From positions 1 through 64,000 of the forward strand of contig AGIQ01000003.1 in the NCBI GenBank assembly GCA_000230935.2: 64,000 nucleotides of DNA, read 5' to 3'. Origin of the DNA: Mycolicibacterium rhodesiae JS60. Lineage in GTDB: Bacteria; Actinomycetota; Actinomycetes; Mycobacteriales; Mycobacteriaceae. The translations under genes and the position numbers were made by a program. Shown piece by piece: positions 8,896 to 15,589 of the stretch. The stretch's first letter is position 1; each line of letters begins with the position of its first letter. The notes beneath the pieces were generated by a model that was not told the origin of the DNA, did not search any database, and was given only the letters and a program-made list of their open reading frames with translations.

Positions 8896-9861
8896 TCACT
8901 CGGCGGGCGGCTTGGCGGCGAGTTGGGCGAACAGCTGGCGGAGCTTGGCCGGCGGGAGCGCGGCCTTCACAGCGGTGTCGAGCAGGATGACCAGGGTGGT
9001 GTCGGGTTGCCCGGCGTCGGCTGCGGTGTGGTGCGCGGCCTCGAGTGCGATGGCGGCGCGCACGGCGTCGTCGCTGCAGTAGAAGCAGGCAGCAGCGAGG
9101 GCAAGTGCTTCGACGCGGGCTCGGCCGCGCAGCTGGCGTGCCAGGTGAGTCCATACGGTGGCGCCGGTCTGGGGGTGCTCGGTGCTGACGATGAGCAGGG
9201 CGTCACGGTGGGTGATGTTCGCGGTGATGAGCAGGCCGGCGTTGGCGGCCAGTTGCGGTGTGAGGGTGGCGGGGTCCTCGAACGCGGTGGACATGCCCTG
9301 GACGGTCTGGGTAACGAACTCGGCGGCATCGGCGTCGACGTCGGGTGCCGGTGCCTGTTCGGTGGGGGTGAACTCGCCGGCGATGTCGTCGCGGGTGGCG
9401 CGCACGATGCGGCCATGTTCGACGGCCATCAGCAGGCCGACCTCGGAGGTGCGGTAGTCGACGGTGGTTCCGGTGTCGCCGGTGTCGATGTCGGTCCAGG
9501 TGTGGCCTGCCTCGACGTGCGGGGTGTGCAGCCGCTTGAAGATGCTGGCACCGTGGGCGGTCATATGACGCTGCGCGGCGTCGAGGTGATCGCCGGCGTG
9601 CTTGTCATGCTCGGAGTCGGCGATGGCGATGAGCAGAACGAGCCGCATGCCCCCGCCGGGTTGTTGCAGGGGAAGGGTGTTGGCCAGTTGGGCGGCGGCC
9701 TCGAGGGGTTCGGCGATGTCGTAGCGGGCGCTGACGTAGACGGTGTGTCGATCGCCGATGTTGTCCAGGACGATCGCGACGATGCTGTTGGTGGGAACGA
9801 AGCCGAACAGCGTCGGGGTGGCGGCGAGGATGTCGGTGTTGGAGCTCAGGTTGATGCGCAT
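8896..9861 (-). CDS. DUF4192 family protein
   Basis: This 321-residue protein starts MRINLSSNTDILAATPTLFGFVPTNSIVAIVL, the typical opening of DUF4192 proteins, which are frequent in actinobacteria and their plasmids and have no known function. Length is about normal for the family. It is an alpha/beta protein without signal peptide or membrane helices. The C-terminal third is alanine-rich and helical. Its ATG follows a TTCTC-type leader end shared with the other cassettes. It is the first gene of the leader C operon. The family call rests on the N-terminal pattern and length. Confidence 0.85.
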   Translation of the reverse strand: MRINLSSNTDILAATPTLFGFVPTNSIVAIVLDNIGDRHTVYVSARYDIAEPLEAAAQLANTLPLQQPGGGMRLVLLIAIADSEHDKHAGDHLDAAQRHMTAHGASIFKRLHTPHVEAGHTWTDIDTGDTGTTVDYRTSEVGLLMAVEHGRIVRATRDDIAGEFTPTEQAPAPDVDADAAEFVTQTVQGMSTAFEDPATLTPQLAANAGLLITANITHRDALLIVSTEHPQTGATVWTHLARQLRGRARVEALALAAACFYCSDDAVRAAIALEAAHHTAADAGQPDTTLVILLDTAVKAALPPAKLRQLFAQLAAKPPAE

Positions 9862-10138
9862 GGTTGTTCTCCCGTTCGGGTGGTGTTAAGTGCGCCGGTT
9901 AGCGCTGGGGTTGGGGGGACCGGCGGGGTGGCGCGCGCAAGCCCGAAGAGTCCGTGGCGGACGGAGCAGGGCTTTCGTCCCCGGGTCAATCCCCGCGCGC
10001 AGCGCCTGGGGATTGACCACGGTTGGGCCGAAAGGGTCACTCGTCCTGCGTAGTTCGGCGCGGGCGTGGCTGGCGCGTGACGGGGCCTTGTCGGTCATAC
10101 TTAGGGCCCAGCTGAACGGTTAAAGGTGAGGGGCTACG
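9862..10138 (-). promoter_or_regulatory. Structured leader, copy C (divergent)
   Basis: This leader shares the start-proximal block (TGCGCCGGTTAGCGCTGGGG, 9891-9910), GAAGAGTCCG and the far block AACGGTTAAAGGTGAGGGGC with the other copies. The centre differs in sequence but again forms a long perfect stem: GGTCAATCCCC (9984-9994) with GGGGATTGACC (10008-10018). A smaller stem GTCCG/CGGAC lies nearby. Structure appears better kept than sequence. It drives the DUF4192 operon. Confidence 0.75.
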
Positions 10139-10226
10139 GATACGGCCACCGGCAGGTGGCCATCCGCGCCGCAGGCGCGCTCGGCGGTGGGCCAGTCGTC
10201 CCAGCGCGCGATTTCGCGGCCGGACG

Positions 10227-10264
10227 AAAAAAGGGGCCCGCCTGGCGATTGCCAGACGGACCCC
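10227..10264 (-). terminator. Rho-independent terminator beside IS110 insertion
   Basis: On the minus strand a 14-bp stem with two G-U pairs (10251-10264 with 10233-10246) has an AATC loop and is followed by six T (10227-10232). It must have ended a leftward transcript from the right. The IS110 element now separates it from any upstream gene. Confidence 0.85.
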
Positions 10265-10282
10265 CTGTCCAGGGTGCTAGAC

Positions 10283-10404
10283 GGTATGGGTGACCCTCGG
10301 TTTTGAGTTGGGGGTTGCGGGCCGGGGCCCCACTCACCCATGTTCGTGGGTTACCGAGTAGGGAGTCGCCTGCCCGGTCTATCCGACAGTGGTGGGAGGC
10401 CCCG
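10283..10404 (+). ncRNA. Candidate bridge-RNA region of the IS110 element
   Basis: IS110-group elements encode a bridge RNA in the non-coding end upstream of the transposase. This 122-bp stretch has complementary arms ATGGGTGA (10286-10293) and TCACCCAT (10334-10341), and CTCGGT (10296-10301) with ACCGAG (10353-10358). These interleave, so they are either alternatives or a pseudoknot. Guide loops cannot be assigned without related copies. Confidence 0.35.
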
Positions 10405-11496
10405 GTGTTTACAGAGCGTACGAGTGTTGGGCTGGACGTGCACGCACGTTCGGTGGCGGCAGCAGCCATCGACAGCGTCACTGGTGAGGTGTTGCAGGCC
10501 CGGTTGACCCCGTCCCACGAGCACATCCGGTCCTGGATATCGGAATTACCGGGCCCGGTGGCGGTGGCCTATGAGGCCGGTCCGACCGGTTTTGGGTTGC
10601 AGCGGGCGTTGACCGCCGTCGGGATCCGGTGTGAGGTCGTGGCGCCATCGAAGCTGCAGCGACCGTCCGGGGATCGGGTCAAGACCGATGCCCGCGATGC
10701 ACTGCATCTGTCGCGGTTGCTGCGACTCGACGAGATCACGTCGGTGTCGATTCCGAGCGAGAGTCAAGAAGCGGCCAGGGATCTAGTGCGAGCGCGTGAG
10801 GACTGCCGCGGTGATCTGATGCGGGCACGGCATCGGCTCTCCAAGCTGCTGCTGCGTCACGGCATCGTCTACTACGGGGGTGCGGCCTGGACCGGTGCCC
10901 ATGACCGGTGGCTGCGTAGTGTGGCAGCGCCGCAGTTGACGGCGCCGGCGACCAAGATGGCGTTCGACGCCGATTATGACCACGTGTTGACGATGCAGGC
11001 TCGGCGCGGGCGCTTGGACTCGGCGATCGAGGACATCGCCAGAGACGGTGAGTTCAGCCCGATCGTGCGACGGGTGTCATGCCTGCGGGGCGTGAGTACC
11101 TTGACCGGATTGGCGTTGGCAGTGGAGATCGGTGATTGGGATCGATTCACTGGCAACACGATTGGATCCTTCATCGGGTTGGTGCCCTCGGAGTACTCAT
11201 CGGGTTCCTCGCGGGTCCAGGGGACGATCACCAAGACCGGCAACAACCACGTGCGTCGGTTGCTGGTCGAGGCGGCGTGGCATCACCGGGCCCGGTATCA
11301 CGTGGGTGCGGTGATGCGGTCGCGGTGGGAGCAGGCCTCACCGGCCGCCCGAGCTCGCGGGGACGAGGGCAACCGCCGCCTGCATGGCAGGTGGGTGGGC
11401 TTTCTGGAACGCCGCAAACGTCCGGTGGTGGCCAATGTGGCGATTGCCCGCGAGCTGGCCGGTTGGTGCTGGTCTTTGGCGGTCATGCAGGACTGA
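10405..11496 (+). CDS. IS110-family transposase (DEDD recombinase)
   Basis: This 363-residue transposase starts at the GTG giving VFTERTSVGLDVHARS, since IS110 proteins normally begin a few residues before the GLDVH motif. The N-terminal RuvC-like DEDD domain shows GLDVHARSV, VAYEAGPTGFGL and KTDARDALHLSRLLR. The C-terminal Transposase_20 domain shows LRGVSTLTGLALAVEIGDW and FIGLVPSEYSSG, and its conserved serine would be the nucleophile. The frame is uninterrupted, so the element may be active. Orientation is opposite to the surrounding genes. Confidence 0.93.
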   Translation: MFTERTSVGLDVHARSVAAAAIDSVTGEVLQARLTPSHEHIRSWISELPGPVAVAYEAGPTGFGLQRALTAVGIRCEVVAPSKLQRPSGDRVKTDARDALHLSRLLRLDEITSVSIPSESQEAARDLVRAREDCRGDLMRARHRLSKLLLRHGIVYYGGAAWTGAHDRWLRSVAAPQLTAPATKMAFDADYDHVLTMQARRGRLDSAIEDIARDGEFSPIVRRVSCLRGVSTLTGLALAVEIGDWDRFTGNTIGSFIGLVPSEYSSGSSRVQGTITKTGNNHVRRLLVEAAWHHRARYHVGAVMRSRWEQASPAARARGDEGNRRLHGRWVGFLERRKRPVVANVAIARELAGWCWSLAVMQD

Positions 11497-11715
11497 CCGC
11501 CACCTTTGGTCTGCTCCCTCCTCGAGTTCGGTGGTGGCAGCGCGTGGATCGACCCGCGAAACACCTATGAGCAGCACTTCGTGGCGACGCTCGATGCTAG
11601 ACAAGCGGATGCGATCCAGCCGAAACCCCGTCCTGCGGTAGCCAATCCGCGCATATCAGTCTGACCGCGCGTCGCCAATGACACGCTCACCACACAGGCT
11701 CGGTGAGGAAGCAAC

Positions 11716-11750
11716 GAGGCGCCGTCGGGGTAGCTCCCCGGCGGCGCCTC
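11716..11750 (-). terminator. Terminator hairpin after leader D operon
   Basis: Perfect arms GAGGCGCCG (11716-11724) and CGGCGCCTC (11742-11750) have inner GGGG/CCCC pairing. It lies 31 bases past the stop of the gene ending at 11782. There is no clear T-run, as is common in mycobacteria. Confidence 0.65.
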
Positions 11751-11781
11751 ACCCTGCCCTCTTGACAAACTTCTCTACATA

Positions 11782-12144
11782 TCAGGTGTCGCTCGGCGGC
11801 GGATCGGCGTCGAGCCCGAGGCCGGCGGAATTGATGCGGGCTTGGATGGCATCGAGGCTGATCCAGCAGTCGCTGTAGTCATTCTCGTGGTAGAGCAGCG
11901 CCCAGTCTTCCCAGCCGTCGAGGGCGGCATCGACGGCGTCCTCGTCGACGTCAGCTCGGCTGATCGGGATTTCGTGGAAGTTGTCGGGCCGGCTGTCGTC
12001 TGCGATGGCGGCGACGAGTTGGCCAGTGCCGTCGAAGGTTCGGGGGTCGCCAGCCGGGGCGAAGTTCATCCGGAACCGCAACTGGCGCGGCTTGCCTGCG
12101 GCGTCGATGAACTGCCAGGCTGATGCGTAGTCCTTGTCGACCAT
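11782..12144 (-). CDS. Hypothetical acidic protein, second gene of leader D operon
   Basis: This 120-residue protein starts MVDKDYASAWQFIDAAGK behind an AAGGATCACC ribosome site. It is acidic, especially in its C-terminal half (DVDEDAVDAALDGWEDWALL), with clustered aromatic residues. There is no signal peptide. Highly acidic small proteins of plasmid leading regions can be DNA mimics such as ArdA-type antirestriction proteins. No ArdA signature is seen here, so that is only a possibility. It follows the 83-residue gene, with an intercistronic hairpin between them. Confidence 0.7.
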   Translation of the reverse strand: MVDKDYASAWQFIDAAGKPRQLRFRMNFAPAGDPRTFDGTGQLVAAIADDSRPDNFHEIPISRADVDEDAVDAALDGWEDWALLYHENDYSDCWISLDAIQARINSAGLGLDADPPPSDT

Positions 12145-12188
12145 GGTGGTGATCCTTTCTGTGGTGAGGATAGAGGGTTTGATCTGTT

Positions 12189-12217
12189 GCCGGGCCACCT
12201 GGGTGCGGCGGCCCGGC
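12189..12217 (-). other. Intercistronic hairpin, second copy
   Basis: Arms GCCGGGCC (12189-12196) and GGCCCGGC (12210-12217) enclose ACCTGGGTGCGGC. Position and loop resemble the hairpin at 8839-8874, so both two-gene operons carry the same kind of element between their genes. Confidence 0.55.
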
Positions 12218-12238
12218 CAGAGTTGCTGGGATGGAGGG

Positions 12239-12490
12239 CTATTCGACGGGCGCGATGGCGGCGATGATGGCTTCGGCGTCGGCGAGGTAGTACTCGGCGT
12301 ATTCGCGTTCGCTGGGCTGGCTGGTCGGCTCAAGGAGGACGGTGATGGCGTTGTCGCGGGCTGAGAGGGCGTACTGGCGGCGACGGTGGGTGTCGTCGGC
12401 GTTGACGGCGCTGTGGATGTCGGCGCGGGCCCTGGCCAGGCTGTGTGTGGTGCTCAGGGCGACGGCTTCGGCGGCGAGGATGGCGGTCAT
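12239..12490 (-). CDS. Small helical hypothetical protein behind leader D
   Basis: This 83-residue, mainly alpha-helical protein begins MTAILAAEAVALSTTHSLARA. It is rich in Ala with regularly spaced charged residues (ARDNAITVLLEPTSQPSERE), compatible with a helical hairpin or small bundle. The start is set by the conserved leader junction, here with GGACAACAACC before ATG. It is the first gene of the leader D operon. No family was recognised and no function is assigned. Confidence 0.65.
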   Translation of the reverse strand: MTAILAAEAVALSTTHSLARARADIHSAVNADDTHRRRQYALSARDNAITVLLEPTSQPSEREYAEYYLADAEAIIAAIAPVE

Positions 12491-12745
12491 GGTTGTTGTC
12501 CGTTTCAGAAGTTGTTGAGTGCGCCGGTTAGCGCTGGGGTGCGGGGGAATCGGGTGAGGGTGGGACGTCAACCCCGAAGAGTCCGGTGGTGGTGCCGGCG
12601 GATGTGTGGCCCGCGAGCGACAGCGAGCTGATGGGGCCGCACATGTCCTCCGCCGCCGGCACCAGCGCCGGGCGTGGGTTGACGTCTCGGGCCCCCGGCC
12701 GATTACGCTGCGACCCCTGCTAACGGTTTAAAGGTGAGGGGCTGC
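12491..12745 (-). promoter_or_regulatory. Structured leader, copy D
   Basis: This leader is nearly identical to copies A and B except in the outer stem. There GACGTCAACCC (12564-12574) pairs perfectly with GGGTTGACGTC (12676-12686); both arms have changed together compared with A and B. The middle and apical stems are the same as in copy A. The far end keeps GATTACGCTGCG and adds AACGGTTTAAAGGTGAGGGGC as in copy C. Confidence 0.8.
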
Positions 12746-12895
12746 GGACGGTGGCCGCCGGGAGGCGGCCAGGTGCGCCGCAGGCGCGATCTCTGACTGC
12801 AGCCGGTCTGGGGATCGCCAGCCATGGGATCGCCGGGCTGCAGTGAGGCGCTGAGGGCACCGCGCGGAGCGGGCCGCGGCGGTCATACTGGGCTG

Positions 12896-13039
12896 ATGGA
12901 ATCCGAACTGGTGCGCGCGCTCGTCGAGGGTGGCGGGACCGCGGCGACGCGGTGTCTGGCGTGGTTGGTCGACGGCGCCCCGGCTGGGGCCGGGGCGTGT
13001 GTCGACGTGGTGTGGCCGGCCGCGCCAGTGGAGTTGTGA
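12896..13039 (+). CDS. Possible small ORF on the opposite strand
   Basis: A 47-codon frame (MESELVRALVEGGGTAATRC) lies in the gap between leader D and the protease gene, against the direction of its neighbours. Its first half is protein-like and the rest is low-complexity. There is no convincing ribosome site. It could equally be chance coding in high-GC DNA; nothing else was seen in this ~300-bp gap. Confidence 0.25.
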   Translation: MESELVRALVEGGGTAATRCLAWLVDGAPAGAGACVDVVWPAAPVEL

Positions 13040-13043
13040 TCGC

Positions 13044-13709
13044 TCAGGTGAGAATGTCCAGCGCGGCGCGCAGGCTCGCGAAGCGGCCGTAGCGGCGGCT
13101 GGCGTCGGCGCTGGTCTTTTCACCCAGCCAGATCCCGATGATGTGGGCCTGGCCGTCGTCGTCGGTCACCCAGACAGGGCCGCCGGAATCTCCGGGGACG
13201 CTGGCGGGCATGTCGGTGGTCATGAACTGATCGTCGCCGTAGCTGTACGCGACGGTGCCGCAGTGCCGGCCGCTGGAGACACCGAGATGGCAGACGGTCT
13301 GGCCAACCTCGATGAGCGGGGTTGGTCCGCCGGCCGCGAAGGTAACGACGTTGGCTGCGGGCCGGGTAGTCACCCGCGGCCCGAAGTCGATCAGGCCGTA
13401 GTCGGGTCCGCCTGAACGTGGTGGTGCGACCACGGTGTTGACGAATCGTCCGGTGGCGCCCGAACTTTCCTGAACGACGCGACCTGATTCATCGGTTTGA
13501 CAGTGCCCTGCGGTAATCGCGTACGCGTGGCCGTTGGTGCCGGTGTAGACGTATCCGGTGGTGCAAAAGGATGCTGAGCCGTCGTCGGTCACGTAGTCGA
13601 TGCGGTCGCCGGGACTGATCGTTATTGGCATGGCCGCCGCGGCGGGGGCCTGGACGAGCAATGAAGCGGCAACCGCGATGGCGGTGGTGACAACCGTGGT
13701 CGGTTTCAT
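13044..13709 (-). CDS. Secreted trypsin-like serine protease (S1 family)
   Basis: This 221-residue protein has a signal peptide (MKPTTVVTTAIAVAASLLVQ, then APAAAA) and a compact chymotrypsin fold. The catalytic residues are H69 (AITAGHC), D103 (GPDYGLIDF) and S175 (PGDSGGPVW). Probable disulphides are C49-C70 and C140-C150, as in streptogrisin-like proteases. The start is the ATG behind GAAGGA. The same frame stays open 70 codons further, to an ATG overlapping the upstream stop, but that stretch would bury the signal peptide. It is the last gene of the NrdH operon. A secreted protease on a conjugative element might act at the cell surface during mating; that is speculation. Confidence 0.88.
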   Translation of the reverse strand: MKPTTVVTTAIAVAASLLVQAPAAAAMPITISPGDRIDYVTDDGSASFCTTGYVYTGTNGHAYAITAGHCQTDESGRVVQESSGATGRFVNTVVAPPRSGGPDYGLIDFGPRVTTRPAANVVTFAAGGPTPLIEVGQTVCHLGVSSGRHCGTVAYSYGDDQFMTTDMPASVPGDSGGPVWVTDDDGQAHIIGIWLGEKTSADASRRYGRFASLRAALDILT

Positions 13710-13915
13710 GGTGACCAGTTCCTTCTCGCCGGAGATACGTGCGGTGACCTGGTGGTCAGGCCGAGCGAAGATGCCGTTCGGCGCTGCGTTGTTCAGTGCT
13801 TCTATCCAGGCGGCGGCCAGAACTGCCGAATGGCCTTGGTGCTGGATGCGGCCGGCAGCGGCGGCACCAGCCCGTTGGTCGAGCGTGCCGGCGGACAGAA
13901 GGGCGCGGCGCAGGA

Positions 13916-14530
13916 TCATCGGGCACCGCCGGTGGACAGCTTGGCGGCGGCTTCACCGCGGCGCCACAAGTCGGCGAGTTCTTCGCGGATGAGACCAAAT
14001 TGGTCGGTGAGCTCGGCACGGTCGATGTCGGTTTCGGCGAGCTGCTGCATGCGTTGACCGAGTACGCCGAAGGCACGCCGGTACGCGTCGTCGAGGACCT
14101 GGCGGGCCAGGCTGCTGGCCAGCGCGGCACTGATGTTCTGGGTGTAGGCGTCGACGAGGTACAGCGCGAGCTGCTTGAGCCGTGTATCGGTGGGCGGCTC
14201 GTCGGGGCACAGGGCGTGGCGGGCGGAATGGCGTTTGCCGGCGGCCAGGACGCTGACCGGGTCGGGCTTTTCCTCGTCGTCGACCAGGCGGCGGATCAAC
14301 TCGTAGGCCCAGCGGGCGACGGGCTTGGCGATCGCGGTGTCGGGCACGAGATCCAGCAGCGGCCGCGCATCGTCGGCCGACAGGTAGAGCAGTGCGCCGA
14401 TGAACTGGTGTTCGGGCTGCCATTGCTGCACAACGCTTTCGGCGAGGAACGCATCGGCTTGCTCGGGCGTCTCGGCCAGTGAGTCGGCGGCGGGGACCAG
14501 GTGCAGGGTGTGGCGAAGGGCGGCGGTCAT
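13916..14530 (-). CDS. DnaB N-terminal-domain-like protein
   Basis: This 204-residue protein begins MTAALRHTLHLVPAADSLAE. Residues about 23-90 (EHQFIGALLYLSADDARPLL, then DPVSVLAAGK) resemble the N-terminal domain of replicative helicase DnaB, which binds primase and the helicase loader. No helicase core or Walker motif follows; the rest is helical. A stand-alone copy could dock on the host primosome and influence second-strand synthesis after transfer. That is an inference. Its ATG overlaps the preceding stop (ATGA), so it is translationally coupled. Confidence 0.65.
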   Translation of the reverse strand: MTAALRHTLHLVPAADSLAETPEQADAFLAESVVQQWQPEHQFIGALLYLSADDARPLLDLVPDTAIAKPVARWAYELIRRLVDDEEKPDPVSVLAAGKRHSARHALCPDEPPTDTRLKQLALYLVDAYTQNISAALASSLARQVLDDAYRRAFGVLGQRMQQLAETDIDRAELTDQFGLIREELADLWRRGEAAAKLSTGGAR

Positions 14531-14817
14531 GACGCGGCAGCTCCCGTCAAGTTGTTGGTGGTTGGGGCGACGGTCACCGTCGCAGTGATGGTGGCGGTGC
14601 CCACGCACCTCGGTGGGCCGCCGCCGGCGTCGAGCCGGACAAGGGTGATGACGGCCGGATTCGTTGCGCTGCAGAGCTGGTCGCTGGTGCGGTGGTCGCC
14701 GTGCAGGTAGAGATCAGCCTGGATCGCGTAGTCGAGCAGTGCGCGGCCGGCCTGAGCGGGATCGGCGTGGGAGGTTGTGCTCACGCCCTCGTCGGTGGCG
14801 ATCGTGAGCTGATACAT
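14527..14817 (-). CDS. Hypothetical protein in NrdH operon
   Basis: This 96-residue protein was not recognised. It begins MYQLTIATDEGVSTTSHADP and continues with a helix (QAGRALLDYAIQADLYLHGD) and a strand-rich C-terminus (TATITATVTVAPTTNN). The layout is like a small ferredoxin-type alpha/beta sandwich. It starts 26 bases after the NrdH stop, and its own stop overlaps the next start. It is the middle gene of a four-gene operon (NrdH, this protein, DnaB-N protein, protease). Confidence 0.65.
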   Translation of the reverse strand: MYQLTIATDEGVSTTSHADPAQAGRALLDYAIQADLYLHGDHRTSDQLCSATNPAVITLVRLDAGGGPPRCVGTATITATVTVAPTTNNLTGAAAS

Positions 14818-14843
14818 GGCGGCTTCCGGGATGTCTGGTTGGT

Positions 14844-15086
14844 TCAGGCGGCGGTCAGGCTTTTGAGGGCCTTGAGCCGGTCGGGCCGGAATCCGGCGAA
14901 GTGCTCGTTGGGCCCGGCGTACACCACGGGTGCCTGCAGGTATCCCAGAGACATGACGTAATCGCGCGCCTCATTGTCGGCCGACAAGTCGATCTTCTCG
15001 TACGGAATGCCCTCTTTATCGAGGATTCTGAATACGGCATTGCACTGCACGCAGGCGGGTTTTGTGTAAACGGTGATGGCGTTCAT
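14844..15086 (-). CDS. nrdH: NrdH-type glutaredoxin/thioredoxin
   Basis: This 80-residue redoxin starts MNAITVYTKPACVQCNAVFR with a strong AAGGAG ribosome site. It carries the CxxC active site C12-V-Q-C15 and the NrdH-like tail GYLQAPVVYAG and FAGFRPDRL. NrdH reduces class Ib ribonucleotide reductase. Encoding it on a transferable element could raise dNTP supply when the second strand is copied. The length is right and the frame intact. A good sigma-A-type promoter lies just upstream. Confidence 0.9.
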   Translation of the reverse strand: MNAITVYTKPACVQCNAVFRILDKEGIPYEKIDLSADNEARDYVMSLGYLQAPVVYAGPNEHFAGFRPDRLKALKSLTAA

Positions 15087-15119
15087 ATCCGTCTCCTTAT
15101 CGGTGCTGGTCATAGGTCA

Positions 15120-15148
15120 ATTCTATATTCTGTTTTAACGGTCAGCAA
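15120..15148 (-). promoter_or_regulatory. Predicted promoter of the NrdH operon
   Basis: On the minus strand the -35 TTGCTG (15143-15148) and -10 TAGAAT (15120-15125) are separated by 17 bases, close to the mycobacterial housekeeping consensus. Transcription would start near 15113, about 27 bases before the nrdH ATG. It sits at the gene-proximal end of an AT-rich stretch. Confidence 0.6.
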
Positions 15149-15550
15149 CGCCTCTGCAAAATATCATTGGGCAATTTTCGCGTGTTTTGTACCGGTTTTT
15201 ACCGATGTCGTGCTATCGAGTTTCGCCCCGGCTAGAGGCTTCTTTGTGCTCTTCCTTCAGGAAGGCGGTATCGATCGTTTGGTGTCATTCTGCTGACCAT
15301 TATTTTGGCGCTTCTCGACGCATTGTCAGTGACCGGATATAAACCGCAGTGCATAGGTCCGGGCGAAAAATTTCCTTTCCGCGTTAGTCGGGCTCTACGA
15401 ACAGCAGCGGGAAACTTTTCGAGCCGTTCACGGCGGTCACGTGGCCTTGCGCGTAGGTTCTTTCCGGTCAATGATGGAATGTGCGAGAAGCTCACGTCGC
15501 TACCATTTCTCCGTCCGCCGGCGGTGTTGCGCGCGGGGTGATTCGGGAGT
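15149..15550. other. AT-rich non-coding stretch upstream of the NrdH operon
   Basis: No gene is seen in these ~400 bases, which are clearly more AT-rich than the surroundings. Complementary arms CGAAAAATTTCC (15364-15375) and GGAAACTTTTCG (15410-15421) pair with one mismatch. TGACCGG (15330-15336) and CCGGTCA (15464-15470) could close an outer stem. The nested-hairpin layout recalls the parB leader. It may be a further single-strand promoter or a priming site. Confidence 0.45.
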
Positions 15551-15581
15551 GGTGGTGGGGCCAGGTCTGGGCCCCACCACC
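15551..15581 (-). terminator. Terminator of the parB-like gene
   Basis: A perfect 12-bp stem, GGTGGTGGGGCC (15551-15562) with GGCCCCACCACC (15570-15581) and a 7-base loop, begins 9 bases past the stop of the ParB-like gene. No T-run is present. Confidence 0.75.
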
Positions 15582-15589
15582 CGGTGCGC

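Larger units (their letters stand above)
10275..11602 (+). mobile_element. IS110-family insertion sequence (candidate limits)
   Basis: The transposase is IS110-type. These elements lack terminal inverted repeats, so the limits are estimated from an 8-bp direct repeat TGCTAGAC at 10275-10282 and 11595-11602. That spacing gives about 1.32 kb, normal for the family. The element interrupts the leading-region gene series and sits immediately beside a terminator hairpin. Some IS110/IS1111 relatives prefer hairpin targets, which would fit. Confidence 0.75.

Noticed and set aside
7358..12745. CRISPR array
   Set aside because: The repeated units are long, hairpin-rich, unevenly spaced by whole genes and sit at promoters. 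There are no short regular repeats with unique spacers and no cas genes.
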